NCBI GenBank assembly: GCA_040877415.1
Contig: JBBDNV010000210.1
Location: 1-45,788, forward strand
DNA from: JBBDNV01 sp040877415
GTDB lineage: Bacteria; Planctomycetota; Planctomycetia; Pirellulales; PALSA-1355
Reading direction: 5' to 3'
DNA: 45,788 bases
In this document: positions 26,001-33,275 of the stretch, piece by piece
Numbering within the stretch: position 1 is the first letter of the stretch
Layout: each line of letters starts with the position of its first letter
Translations under genes and position numbers: made by a program
The notes under the pieces: generated by a model
Seen by the model: only the letters and a program-made list of their open reading frames with translations
Database searches by the model: none
What the model was told of the DNA's origin: nothing

Positions 26001-26287
26001 AAAACCATTCCGTGGGCGCCGCTGATGGGGACGGAAGAAAACAGCGTGGCGCGATCGGCGCGGCCGTCGCCGTCGTCGTCGTGCAGCGTTTTGACGTAGT
26101 CGAGCCCGGCGACGACGACGCGTCCGCGGGCGTCGAGGGTCATCGAGAAAATGTCGTGCGCGAGCGTGTCGTCGGCGTAGAGCGAGACTTCAAAACCATC
26201 GGGCACGCGAATGCCAGGCTCATCTGCCGGCGCGGCCGACGACGAGAGTGCCCAAAGAGCGGCAGCCAACAGGGGGCAACGTAACAT
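23018..26287 (-). CDS. PVC-type heme-binding CxxCH protein with propeller and HEAT-like repeats
   Basis: 1,089 residues from the ATG at 26287. Signal peptide (LRCPLLAAALWALSSSAAPA). An N-terminal six-blade propeller of the membrane-bound dehydrogenase type follows (RVPDGFEVSLYADD, HDIFSMTLDARGRVVVAG, GPDLVCTGDD, ANGLARGPDGCYYLICGND). The middle 550 residues are helical repeats of HEAT character. A C-terminal c-type heme domain has CHRCH at 969-973 and closes with MPTGLLDMFSDQDLGDLYVYLKSL, the usual distal Met region and last helix. This domain order is a hallmark of planctomycetes and Verrucomicrobia, where many paralogues are thought to oxidise sugars in the periplasm. Paired with the downstream PQQ-like propeller gene. 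Confidence 0.92.
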   Translation of the reverse strand: MLRCPLLAAALWALSSSAAPADEPGIRVPDGFEVSLYADDTLAHDIFSMTLDARGRVVVAGLDYVKTLHDDDGDGRADRATLFSSVPISGAHGMVFDGPDLVCTGDDAVMRLVDRDGDGAADGQPEIWTHLRHSEHGANGLARGPDGCYYLICGNDAGISERQAALPASPVKQPRCGGVVRFSADGRVLDVVAHGFRNPYDLDFDAFGHLLTVDADGERDHHLPWYAPNRLFDVAQGMDHGWMLKGWTRSWNRPQSFFDNVERMVEIGRGSPTGVVAYRHRRFPKRYRGGVFTACWTFGRVYYFSLVPAGASCRTTLETFMETTGDVGFAPCDLAVGPEGDLFVAIGGRRTRGSVFRVRYARCADEAPPAEPLGQVLAADQPQSSWSRARWLPAARQLGARAFQDAVGDERLDVVSRVRAVEVLVELFGGLDPQMAGRWAQAGEPAVRARVAWGLGREPHSPQAGQVLALLTSDDDPAVARAAWEALATAHQIDPAAPVQPDWSRGLASPLRRVRSAAIAVARGAGQASYRDFASRVRIATGTSALRLAQLWIGLAETSGSETSTFTSGQMAACLDIFSADSGAATRLEAVRLLEIGLGDLRTQEGQAEVYSGYVGNATQSVERSDRDALVHGLVPAFPSGDAELDRELARLLGMLSADDAGLSGALARRWTPASTVEDDIHYLIVASLLEGRRSREVTDATARCLLALHKKLDQAGQFASRNWPLRVGEAFDQLCHRDSALVEAIADNPELNQVGHALFVERLPEDARERATRKLWAATVGRGEEPTAELIQLAGRLPTDEALTLLRPEWSRDGLRDPIVLALAKYRLAADRAKFVEALSSPQPQVVQTAAEALLALGINSAPAEMAAAVRALKQACALAQQVEPRRSLVRLLEFWTEDGADVDGHAEALQVYAGWLEVFAHQYPAEAAKLAASPGGDAENWRRRLAGVDWQTGDAARGRTLFERRACHRCHQVGGHLGPELAGAVKRMSREDLFTAIVDPNLDVSPAFLTTAIATDSGQVYHGLIVYESPESTLLQTGPDTTVRITDTETTSVQTSTQSLMPTGLLDMFSDQDLGDLYVYLKSLASQ

Positions 26288-26377
26288 CGGCGGGATCTCG
26301 GGCGGCCAGGCGCGGCGTGAGGGAGCCAACAGCCTTCATGCTAGCCCGGCCGACGCCGCTGAACAACCGCCGCGCGA

Positions 26378-27013
26378 TCAGCCGCCGACGGCGACGCCCC
26401 AGGAAACGCGGCGGCGCGGATAGGGGCGATAGTAACACGGCGGCGGACCCCAATAGGGCGGCGGCGCATAGTAGACGGGAGCCGGCACCGCGTAGGCCGG
26501 TTCGGCAATGACGCCCGGGGGATAAGCGGCCGGGACAACCTGCGGCGGCGCTTGCATGGCTTGCACGACACGCGGAGCAACGCCCTGCTGCTGCAGCAAA
26601 ATCAAATCGGTCGCGCGCGGCGGCGCCATCATGCCATGATTCTGGACGTGCGTGACGATCACTTCCTCGGGCACGCCCGCGCGGCTCATGGCGATAACGT
26701 CGTCGATCGAAACCGCGCCGACCGGAGCGGGACGCCCGAGGCGCGCGGCGATTTCGGCCCGATTGCGGGCTTCGATGTCATCGAGGCTGGCCCCGACCGC
26801 CGCGCCGGAGAGTGCGCCGACTCCGGCCCCGATCGCCGCGCCTGCGCCGGTGTCGCCCACGGCGTTGCCCACCACAGCGCCCAGGCCGGCGCCGGTCAAT
26901 CCGCCAAAAAGAGCGCCCCGATCCGCGCGATAGGGCGAGTTGCAGCCCCCGGCCAGCGCGACCAGCCAGGCGGCCGCCAACATAAGAAAACCGACATCGC
27001 GACGGGTCGTCAT
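26378..27013 (-). CDS. Glycine-zipper lipoprotein-like protein
   Basis: 211 residues; the ATG at 27013 is preferred over one nine bases upstream because AGGA then sits eight bases away. The N-terminus is a lipoprotein-like signal ending VALAGGC (Cys about residue 24). A glycine-zipper segment follows (FGGLTGAGLGAVVGNAVGDTGAGAAIGAGVGALSG region, about 35-75), which inserts in or associates with membranes. A short helical part with IDDVIAMSRAGVPEEVIVTHVQNHG and VVQAMQ resembles the SHOCT or DUF-type dimer repeats. The C-terminal 45 residues are Pro/Tyr-rich (YYAPPPYWGPPP). Likely outer-membrane or periplasmic structural protein; exact role unknown. It is 90 bases upstream of the heme protein gene on the same strand. 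Confidence 0.82.
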   Translation of the reverse strand: MTTRRDVGFLMLAAAWLVALAGGCNSPYRADRGALFGGLTGAGLGAVVGNAVGDTGAGAAIGAGVGALSGAAVGASLDDIEARNRAEIAARLGRPAPVGAVSIDDVIAMSRAGVPEEVIVTHVQNHGMMAPPRATDLILLQQQGVAPRVVQAMQAPPQVVPAAYPPGVIAEPAYAVPAPVYYAPPPYWGPPPCYYRPYPRRRVSWGVAVGG

Positions 27014-27162
27014 GAGTGACATCCTGCGGAAAGGCGGGACCAGATCGGGGCGGAATGATCGGGGAATCCGTCGAGAGCGTCAAGAGATGATCGCCCTGCC
27101 GCGTGCACCCGCCGCGCCGCTGGCTAGAGCTGGTTTCACAACGTCAACGTCGCAACCATGAT

Positions 27163-27183
27163 GTGCCACTGCTAGCTTGTCTG
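27163..27183. repeat. Fragment of a REP-like repeat
   Basis: GTGCCACTGCTAGCTTGTC resembles the reverse complement of the GGCACTGCTGGACAAGCC-like stretch beside the palindrome at 16193. It lies in the gap 27014-27233, where I see no gene. Confidence 0.35.
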
Positions 27184-27233
27184 ACGGCATCAGGCATGCC
27201 GGGGCAAGCACCCCAGGCGCGGCCAGGGCGCGG

Positions 27234-28430
27234 TCAGGAATCGGGGTGTTCGGCGCGCCATTTGGCCCACTTCGCTAGCGCCGCCTCGCGCGCCTGGGGA
27301 TTGGCAAACCACAGCGTGCCCACCTGAAAGAAGGTTGGCCCCCAGGGCTGCGCCGACGGAAGGCCGTACTGGCGCAGGTCCTGCTCGGTCATCTGCAACA
27401 ACACGGCCAGCGCCACGTCGCGGATTTGCAGCTCGACCTGATGAGGGGGCTTGTCGGTCGGCACCATGCCGCAGCTCGTGGCATCTGTCAACAGCTTCTC
27501 GAGAGTCGCCCGATGCGACTTGTCGCCGAAACGGCCCAAAAGCAGGATCGCGATCTGCCGCGAGTTCGCCAGGCTGTCGTCGCTCGACAGCACCCGCGCG
27601 GCGACCGCCAGTGCCTCGTCTTTCAATTCCAACTGCGCGGCGAAGATCAGGTTTTGATTCACGACCGCCGGCGTATTGTCCTTGGTAATCCACCGTCCCG
27701 CGATTTTCTTCAACACCCCGGGCCACAGCGGCGATTTGCTGGTTTGCTGGTACGTCGCGCGGACGGCATAGGGGTAGAGATTCATGCTGCCCAGCTCGTC
27801 GACGGCGACGCCTTCGACCGAGGCGACAAACAAGAGACTCGCCAGCGTGCCCAGGCTCGACAGCTCTTCGCCGTTGCCGCTGAGGATCTGCTGCGATCGT
27901 TCGGCAAGCACCTCGCCGGCCGTCTTGACGCCTTGGGCCAGCGCCTCGAGCAATTCCGGTTCGGCGCGCTGCATGTCGACGAACATTTGCCGCGCGAGGC
28001 GGCTGGCGCCAAACTGCGACGAAAACTGATCCCAGGCCGGCAGCGACTGTTTGTGGCTGCCGTCGTAATCGGCCGAAAATGCTTCCAGCCGGTGTCGGAA
28101 GTCCGACTGGCAAACCTGTACCAGGATGGCCCGAGCCCGCGCGCGGACTTCGGCGTCCGGACCGCCGGCGGCCCGTTCCAGAGCCTCGCGGGTGACGATT
28201 CCCAGCTCAATCAGCCGCCGCGAGGCTTTTTCCCGAGTGACGAATTCGTCTGAACCCAGGTCGCGCACCAAAGCATCAATCTGCGTCGGCCCCATCCGCA
28301 GGGCTGCGATCCCGTCGGGCCTGATCCGCTCGGGCGGCATGGGCTGATGGCCGGCCGCTGTCGGGCAATCTGCTAAGAAAATGGCCGCGGCCGAAAGGCC
28401 GATCACCATCGCGTTTCCCCACGCTTTCAT
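27234..28430 (-). CDS. Secreted helical-repeat (HEAT-like) protein
   Basis: 398 residues. Signal peptide at 1-27 (MVIGLSAAAIFLADCPTAAG). Residues 50-110 contain a HEAT-type unit: QIDALVRDLGSDEFVTREKASRRLIELG followed by a second helix pair. The rest is all-helical (for example LLEALAQGVKTAGEVLAERSQQIL and DEALAVAARVLSSDDS), with the pattern IAILLLGRFGDKSHRATLEKLL near 290-310 typical of another HEAT unit, and ends AALAKWAKWRAEHPDS. Such proteins with a DLG-EFxxRExA segment are common in planctomycetes and have no known function. It probably binds proteins outside the cytoplasm. No operon partner: 220 bases separate it from the lipoprotein gene. Confidence 0.82.
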   Translation of the reverse strand: MKAWGNAMVIGLSAAAIFLADCPTAAGHQPMPPERIRPDGIAALRMGPTQIDALVRDLGSDEFVTREKASRRLIELGIVTREALERAAGGPDAEVRARARAILVQVCQSDFRHRLEAFSADYDGSHKQSLPAWDQFSSQFGASRLARQMFVDMQRAEPELLEALAQGVKTAGEVLAERSQQILSGNGEELSSLGTLASLLFVASVEGVAVDELGSMNLYPYAVRATYQQTSKSPLWPGVLKKIAGRWITKDNTPAVVNQNLIFAAQLELKDEALAVAARVLSSDDSLANSRQIAILLLGRFGDKSHRATLEKLLTDATSCGMVPTDKPPHQVELQIRDVALAVLLQMTEQDLRQYGLPSAQPWGPTFFQVGTLWFANPQAREAALAKWAKWRAEHPDS

Positions 28431-28588
28431 GACCCGTCGTCTCCCCTGTCCGCCTGACGTACCCGCAGCCAGCGACTACCATTGTAACGGCCCGTCTCGC
28501 GCGGAGTCTAGTTCGGCATGCCCGAACCGGCCCGAACCGCTAGCGCGGGTGCCCTTTGAAGAAAATAGCGCTCGCGGGATCCTGAGCC

Positions 28589-28723
28589 ATGGCCGACCCT
28601 ATCGGAATCGTTGCCTGCAGCGCCCCGGGAGCGGCTCTCTGCTACGAGACGATTTGCGCCGAGGCGGGGGAACTTTTGGGCCCTCACGAACACCCGGAAG
28701 TATCGCTGCACGCCTTCAGTTAG
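28589..28723 (+). pseudogene. N-terminal remnant of an aspartate/glutamate racemase gene
   Basis: ATG to TAG encodes 44 residues: PIGIVACSAPGAALCYETIC, then ELLGPHEHPEVSLHAFS. This is the first strand-helix-strand of the Asp/Glu racemase fold (IGIV..S..GAA...Y..I and the HPEVSxH strand, which usually leads into the first catalytic Cys region). A full protein has about 230 residues. I find no continuation in any frame before the next gene at 28844, so the gene is truncated and not merely frameshifted. The remaining gap (28431-28588 and 28724-28843) shows nothing else convincing. It could instead be a short expressed protein, but loss of the whole active site makes that unlikely. Confidence 0.6.
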
Positions 28724-28843
28724 AGTGGCGCATCCCGAGCCCACGGCTGACCAGCGACAACGCCGCGGCCGGTCTGGTCCCGATCGGCTATGATGGCAAG
28801 ACGATTTCCATGACATGGTCCAGTCTTTCAAGAGGAGGCAATC

Positions 28844-29254
28844 ATGGCTGGCTTAACACGCGGCCGCCCATGGACGGTTCGCTTGTTTTCGTTGGTCGTC
28901 ATGAGTGCCGCAGTGGCCCGGGCCGACGACCCGCGCGATGTGAAAATCCGCAGGGAACTCGAAACGTTTACGCGCGTCGATTTCAAAGACACGCCAGTGG
29001 AAGATGGGCTCGTCTATTTGAGTGACCTTCACGACATCCCGATCAAGCTGGACGCGGCGGCGCTCCAGAAGGCCCGTATCGACCCCGAGGCGCCCCTAAC
29101 GGCCAAGCTCGAGGACGTGCCGCTGGAGTTTGCCCTTTGGAAAATCCTATCGCCGAACAAGATGTCTTTCATGATCAAAGACCACATGCTGACGGTGACG
29201 ACGGAGGAGAAGGCCCGCGCGTGGCAGAAGGAATTCTCGCGGCGGCCCAGATAG
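28844..29254 (+). CDS. Small secreted protein with STN-like domain
   Basis: 136 residues; the ATG at 28844 has GAGGAGG six bases upstream, a near-perfect ribosome-binding site. Signal peptide 1-27 (WTVRLFSLVVMSAAVARA). The mature part, about 100 residues, resembles the secretin/TonB short N-terminal (STN) fold: ETFTRVDFKDTPVEDGLVYLSDLHDIPIKLD (helix plus strand), LTAKLEDVPLEFALWKIL, and MSFMIKDHMLTVTTEEKA. In secretins and TonB receptors this domain mediates protein contacts, but here it stands alone; free STN-like proteins are frequent in planctomycetes. It is followed by a promoter/attenuator region, not an operon partner. Function unknown. Confidence 0.82.
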   Translation: MAGLTRGRPWTVRLFSLVVMSAAVARADDPRDVKIRRELETFTRVDFKDTPVEDGLVYLSDLHDIPIKLDAAALQKARIDPEAPLTAKLEDVPLEFALWKILSPNKMSFMIKDHMLTVTTEEKARAWQKEFSRRPR

Positions 29255-29335
29255 AGGCCTCGACGAGCATGGCGAGCGGCCCCGCGGGGCCGGGCTAGCC
29301 TCAAAGCCGGGCCGGCTTGGCCCGGCTGGCCATTC

Positions 29336-29364
29336 TTGCGTGCCGGGGGGCGGGCCGGTACAAT
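29336..29364 (+). promoter_or_regulatory. Sigma70-type promoter for the leader RNA
   Basis: TTGCGT (29336-29341) and TACAAT (29359-29364) are exactly 17 bases apart. The -10 matches five of six positions, the -35 three of six. Transcription would start near 29371, just before a structured leader that ends in a terminator. Confidence 0.55.
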
Positions 29365-29370
29365 ACGCGC

Positions 29371-29502
29371 TGGGATTTGCGGCCGCTTGCAGCCAAAAAC
29401 TGCTAAAGTGCCATCGCCCAAGTCTGGCCTCGCGCCGGCAGGACGATTTCAACTTGCAAAGTGAGCCGCGACTGCCTGCTGGCAGGACCGCGGTTTTTTT
29501 TT
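29371..29502 (+). ncRNA. Attenuator-like leader (or small RNA) before a Cys/Met PLP enzyme gene
   Basis: About 130 bases lie between a promoter and a strong terminator, with no open frame of note. The octamer GGCAGGAC occurs twice (29437-29444 and 29481-29488). CTGCC at 29472-29476 can pair with GGCAG from either copy. Pairing with the second builds the terminator, pairing with the first would break it: a classical attenuator arrangement. The coding region starts 70 bases after the terminator. A methionine- or cysteine-related riboswitch is possible, but I cannot match it to SAM or T-box motifs. A free small RNA is the other reading. Confidence 0.5.
29466..29502 (+). terminator. Rho-independent terminator upstream of the PLP enzyme gene
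   Basis: CCGCG and CTGCC on the left pair with GGCAG and CGCGG on the right around a TGCT loop, with a small internal bulge. Nine T follow directly (29494-29502). It is the strongest terminator seen in the window, and it precedes rather than follows a coding gene. Confidence 0.8.
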
Positions 29503-29571
29503 GCCACGAGTTGACGGGTCTCAAAAAAAAGCGTCGCTGACCGTCCCATTACACACCGGACCCAGACTGCC

Positions 29572-30801
29572 ATGAGCGAGAAAGACCCTCAACCCACAGG
29601 CGGCCGGCGGGCCGGATTTTCGACCCTTGCCGTACACGCCGGCGAAGACCGCCAAAAAGTAGCCAACTCGATTACCGACCCGATCTTTTGCGCGTCGACC
29701 TTCACGTTCGCCGACACGGCCTCGGTCATCGAATACATCGAGCGGCACCTGCCGCGGGAAGAATACGGCCGCTACGGCAACCCCAGCGAAAAGGTTCTCG
29801 AGCGCAAGCTGGCCGAGCTGGAAGGGGGCGAGGCGGCGCTCGTGTTTGCCAGCGGCATGGCCGCCATCGCCACGTTTCTCATGGCCAAGCTGAACGCGGG
29901 CGACGAGGTGGTGCTGTTCAACGAGTGCTACCACCGCAGCCGCGAGTTTTGCGCAAAGCACCTGTCGCGTTTCGGCGTCACGACGCGCGAAGTGCCGGCC
30001 TGCGACTATGCGGCCATGGAGAAAGCGATTACGCCGAAGACCCGCCTGCTGGTCAGCGAATCGCCGACGAATCCACACTTGAGCGTCGTCGATTTGGAGC
30101 GCTTCGCGGCGCTGGGAAAGAAACACAAGATCGAAACGCTGATCGACGCCACGCTCGGCACGCCGTACAACGTGCGGCCCGTGGCCGCCGGCGTCGATTT
30201 CGTCTTGCACTCGGCCACGAAATACCTGGGCGGCCACAACGACCTGTTGGCCGGCGCGATCGTCGGTCCCGCGGACAAGCTCGAGCCGGTGCGCAAGCTG
30301 CGCGGCGTCATGGGAAGCATCAACGGGCCGCACAACGTCTTCCTGTTGGCCCGGGGCCTGAAAACGTTTGAGCTGCGGATGGAGCGGCACAACCAGAACG
30401 GCCTGGCCGTGGCCCGGTTTCTGGCTGCGCACCGGCGGGTCGAGCGCGTGTACTATCCGGGCCTGGAGACGCATCCGTACTACGAGGTGGCCAAGCGCAC
30501 GATGCGGGGCTTCGGCGGGGTGGTCACGTTTCTGGTCAAGGACGCGGATTGGAAGCAGACGGCCGCGGTGGTCGACCGGGTGCGCATTCCGCGAATCGCC
30601 CCCAGCCTGGGTGGCGTCGAATCGTTGATCGAGCAGCCGCTGGTGATGAGCTACTACGAGTGCACGCCCGACGAACGCCGCCAATTCGGAATTCCCGACA
30701 ATATGATCCGCCTGTCCTGCGGCATCGAAAACTCCGAAGACCTCGTGGCCGACTTGAAGCAGTCGCTCGATTCGACTCGCGACACCGCAACATCGGGGTA
30801 G
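29572..30801 (+). CDS. Cystathionine gamma-synthase-family PLP enzyme
   Basis: 409 residues, Cys/Met-metabolism PLP family (fold type I). PLP Lys217 lies in HSATKYLGGHND; the ring-binding Asp192 in LIDATLGTPYNVRP; YGRYGNPSEKVLERKLAELEGGEAALVFASGMAA (about 65-98) is the family's N-terminal signature. The usual DNTFATP is here DATLGTP, a mild departure. The C-terminal LGGVESLIEQP is present. Members catalyse cystathionine gamma-synthase, gamma-lyase or O-acyl-homoserine sulfhydrylase reactions; sequence motifs alone do not separate them. It is longer at the N-terminus than the second such enzyme at 34538. The attenuator-like leader before it suggests regulation by a sulfur amino acid. Confidence 0.9.
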   Translation: MSEKDPQPTGGRRAGFSTLAVHAGEDRQKVANSITDPIFCASTFTFADTASVIEYIERHLPREEYGRYGNPSEKVLERKLAELEGGEAALVFASGMAAIATFLMAKLNAGDEVVLFNECYHRSREFCAKHLSRFGVTTREVPACDYAAMEKAITPKTRLLVSESPTNPHLSVVDLERFAALGKKHKIETLIDATLGTPYNVRPVAAGVDFVLHSATKYLGGHNDLLAGAIVGPADKLEPVRKLRGVMGSINGPHNVFLLARGLKTFELRMERHNQNGLAVARFLAAHRRVERVYYPGLETHPYYEVAKRTMRGFGGVVTFLVKDADWKQTAAVVDRVRIPRIAPSLGGVESLIEQPLVMSYYECTPDERRQFGIPDNMIRLSCGIENSEDLVADLKQSLDSTRDTATSG

Positions 30802-31213
30802 TCGCACGGCGCAGCCGAGTGTTGAAACTCGCCGTCGTTCCAGCGGTTATGGCGTTTCGGGCCAGGTGTGGCTCGAGCGATCTGGCGGGCCCGCGTCCGC
30901 GGCGCGACTGGCTTGTATCGGCCCGCCGGGCGGCCGACAATAGAAGCATCCAAGCGGACGGAGAGGGCAGGCTCAATCGATACCGGCAGCCGGGGGCCCC
31001 CATGACCGCGACCGCTGGGCACTTCGCCGTTCTCGTGCCGGCGTGCTTCACGCTCTCACGCCGCGTCCCGCCGTTGGTGGCGCCCGGCCCTTCGGCCGGC
31101 GGAACGTATTGCACCCACGCGGATTCCGGTCGCTCGATGTCTCCGATCGGGGGGCTGGCGAGCAAATCGTTCCGGTTTTGTCGACCGTCTATGCTTAGTA
31201 CCCTACGCGCGCC
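30802..31213. other. Intergenic stretch without a supported gene
   Basis: About 410 bases between two plus-strand genes. Frames read through here on both strands, but they lack a start with a ribosome-binding site and family resemblance. A Pro/Gly/Arg-rich stretch on the minus strand may be decayed coding DNA. No repeat or clear promoter was found. Confidence 0.5.
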
Positions 31214-31840
31214 ATGGCAAACATAATGGCAAACATAATTATCCGGCGAGCACGTCAGGACGAGGCGTATCAGATCGCCATGTTGATGCGAATTGCCTCG
31301 GAAGGCCTGGTGGAGGAGTACCTGGCGGGCATCGTGTCGGGCGTGACGGCCACGGAATTGCGCGCCCGGCTGGTGGCGATGGGCACGACCAGTTGTTCCT
31401 TTAAGCGTTGCTTCGTTGCGGTGGCCCAGACCGATATCGTGGGGCAGGCCAACTTCGTCGCCCCGGAGAAATTCGAAATTCTGCCTCGCAACTGGCTTTT
31501 TAGCCTCGGTGTCGTTCCAGCCCTGCGGCTCTGGTGGCGGTCTCGTCGTTATCGCGCCTTCGAGCGGCTTCAGTGTCCCGGCAGCTTGTGCATCGACACC
31601 ATCGCGGTGCTGCCCGAATATCGCGGACAAAGTATCGGGAATCAGCTCATCATGGCTATCAAACAAAGAGCCAGAAGCAAGGGGATCAAGAAGGTGAGTC
31701 TCCGGGTTTGGGCCGACAACGTGCAGGCACAGCGACTGTATGAGCGCCAGGGCTTCAAGATTGCCGCATCCCTCGATTTGGCGGGGCACGGCGCACTGGC
31801 GCACAGAGGAAGAAGCCTGCTGATGGTTTGTGACGTTTGA
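31214..31840 (+). CDS. GNAT-family N-acetyltransferase
   Basis: 208 residues (204 from the second ATG). The first 12 bases, ATGGCAAACATA, are duplicated in tandem, giving MANIMANI and two possible starts at 31214 and 31226. The GNAT core is clear: IIIRRARQDEAYQIAMLM at the N-terminus, then IDTIAVLPEYRGQSIGNQLI (motif A, with the RGQSIG acetyl-CoA loop near residue 137), and VSLRVWADNVQAQRLYERQGFK (motif B, with the usual Asn and Tyr). A 55-residue insertion between the first helices and motif A (FVAPEKFEILPRNWLFSLGVVPALRLWWRSRR region) sets it apart. Substrate unknown. Cytosolic. It is 102 bases upstream of the oxidoreductase gene, which has its own candidate promoter. Confidence 0.88.
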   Translation: MANIMANIIIRRARQDEAYQIAMLMRIASEGLVEEYLAGIVSGVTATELRARLVAMGTTSCSFKRCFVAVAQTDIVGQANFVAPEKFEILPRNWLFSLGVVPALRLWWRSRRYRAFERLQCPGSLCIDTIAVLPEYRGQSIGNQLIMAIKQRARSKGIKKVSLRVWADNVQAQRLYERQGFKIAASLDLAGHGALAHRGRSLLMVCDV

Positions 31841-31858
31841 TCGTTCGACGGCTATGAT
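31830..31858 (+). promoter_or_regulatory. Candidate sigma70 promoter for the oxidoreductase gene
   Basis: GTGACG (31830-31835) and TATGAT (31853-31858), 17 bases apart, overlap the end of the acetyltransferase gene and lie 85 bases before the ATG at 31943. Confidence 0.4.
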
Positions 31859-31942
31859 ACTGGGACCCTTGAACGCGCGATGCACCGACTCTACTTTCTC
31901 GCGCTTTTGCGCGACAACAGACAACAAGGATCGCCAACCACC

Positions 31943-33262
31943 ATGCAAGAACGTCGTCGACCATCGACTCCCCGCGGCAATCGTCGGCAGTTTTTCGGGA
32001 CCACCGCGGCGGCGCTGGCCGCCAGCGCCATCGGCGTGCCGCTGTTTGTTTCCCGCCGCGCGCTGGCGGCGCCGGGCAAACCGGGCGCGAACGAGCGGAT
32101 CACCGTGGGCGCGATCGGCGTCGGCGGCCGCGGCGCCCTCTTGCTCGAGCAACTCCCCGAGTCGGCGCAAATCGTGGCCCTGAGCGATTGCAATCTGCCC
32201 CGGGCAGAAGCGTTCAAGGCCCGGAAGAACGCCGCCTGGCCCGTCTATCAGGATTACCGAAAACTGCTCGACCGCCAGGACGTCGACGCCGTGATCGTCG
32301 CCACCGGCGAGTTTCAACGCGTGCTGCCGTGCATTCATGCCGCGCAGGCGGGCAAAGACATCTACGCCGAGAAGCCGCTGACGCTCTATGTGCGTGAAGG
32401 AAGGGCGCTGGTGGAAGCGGTGCGGCGGTATGGCCGCGTGCTCGAGGTTGGCACGCAGCAGCGGTCGATGGCGATGAATCGCGTGGCTTGTGAGCTGGTG
32501 CGCACGGGCGGGCTGGGCAAGGTGTTGGCGGTTCGCGCGATCAACTACAGCGGGGCCGAAGCATCTCCCGCGCAGGGCTTTCCCGAAGAAGCCGTGCCCG
32601 CGGGGCTCGACTGGAACACGTGGCTGAACCAGACGGCCGGGCGACCGTTCAATCCCCAGTGGATGGGCTGGATGCGCTGGCGCGATTTCTCCGGCGGCGA
32701 AATGACGAACTGGGGCGCGCACGGGCTCGACCAGATCCAGTGGGCGCTGGGGATGGACGATAGCGGGCCGACCGAACTACGGCCCCTTTCCGCGGGACCG
32801 AACGGACAGGTCGCGATGCGCTATGCCAACGGCGTGGAAGTGCAATTCGTCTCGGAGCCGGGCCGCGGTCCGATGGGCGGCGCCGTGTTCACCTGCGAGC
32901 GGGGCAAGATTGAAATCAATCGCAACAAGTTCACCTCCAATCCGCTCGACATCGCGGAGGAATTGCGGAAAAAACTCGACGTCGCCCAGGAGGAGCGAAA
33001 ATGGAGCGACGACGTCGCGCTGTGGCAGGCCCGCTGGCACATGCAGGACTGGCTCGACTGCATCCGTTCCCGCAATCGGCCGGTGGCCGACGTCGAGATC
33101 GGACATCGCTCGGTCACGGTCTGCCATCTGGCGAACATCACGCGCGCCGTGGGTCGCGAGCTGCGCTGGGATCCGCGCGGCGAACGGTTCGTCGGCGACG
33201 ACCAGGCCAATCTGTTGCTCGATCGTCCGCGCCGCCGTGGATTTGAATTGCCCTCCGGATAG
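31943..33262 (+). CDS. Tat-exported Gfo/Idh/MocA family oxidoreductase
   Basis: 439 residues from the ATG at 31943 (AAGGA about 12 bases upstream). N-terminal twin-arginine signal NRRQFFGTTAAALAASAIG with a hydrophobic region and ending near ALA, so it is exported folded with its cofactor. Then the NAD(P)-binding GAIGVGGRGALL (about 57-68), and the catalytic EKPLTL motif (Lys acting as acid/base; about 150-155). The C-terminal alpha/beta domain has NWGAHGLDQIQWALG. Exported members of this family, common in planctomycetes, oxidise or epimerise sugars or act on inositol. No other sugar gene is adjacent; the convergent lipoprotein gene ends 13 bases downstream. Confidence 0.92.
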   Translation: MQERRRPSTPRGNRRQFFGTTAAALAASAIGVPLFVSRRALAAPGKPGANERITVGAIGVGGRGALLLEQLPESAQIVALSDCNLPRAEAFKARKNAAWPVYQDYRKLLDRQDVDAVIVATGEFQRVLPCIHAAQAGKDIYAEKPLTLYVREGRALVEAVRRYGRVLEVGTQQRSMAMNRVACELVRTGGLGKVLAVRAINYSGAEASPAQGFPEEAVPAGLDWNTWLNQTAGRPFNPQWMGWMRWRDFSGGEMTNWGAHGLDQIQWALGMDDSGPTELRPLSAGPNGQVAMRYANGVEVQFVSEPGRGPMGGAVFTCERGKIEINRNKFTSNPLDIAEELRKKLDVAQEERKWSDDVALWQARWHMQDWLDCIRSRNRPVADVEIGHRSVTVCHLANITRAVGRELRWDPRGERFVGDDQANLLLDRPRRRGFELPSG

Positions 33263-33275
33263 GGACGCCTTCACC

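Noticed and set aside
24908..26284. Plus-strand open frame of 458 codons opposite the heme protein
   Set aside because: Shadow of the real gene; His/Arg/Gly-rich translation without motifs.
28724..28843. Continuation of the racemase after the TAG, as a frameshift or recoding
   Set aside because: No frame downstream resembles the family, and TAG is not a Sec codon; truncation fits better.
29371..29502. Reading the leader as a SAM-I, SAM-II or T-box riboswitch
   Set aside because: I could not find their conserved core motifs; only the attenuator-like pairing is supported.
30536..32722. Minus-strand open frame of 728 codons across the acetyltransferase and oxidoreductase region
   Set aside because: Overlaps three genes with clear motifs and itself shows none.
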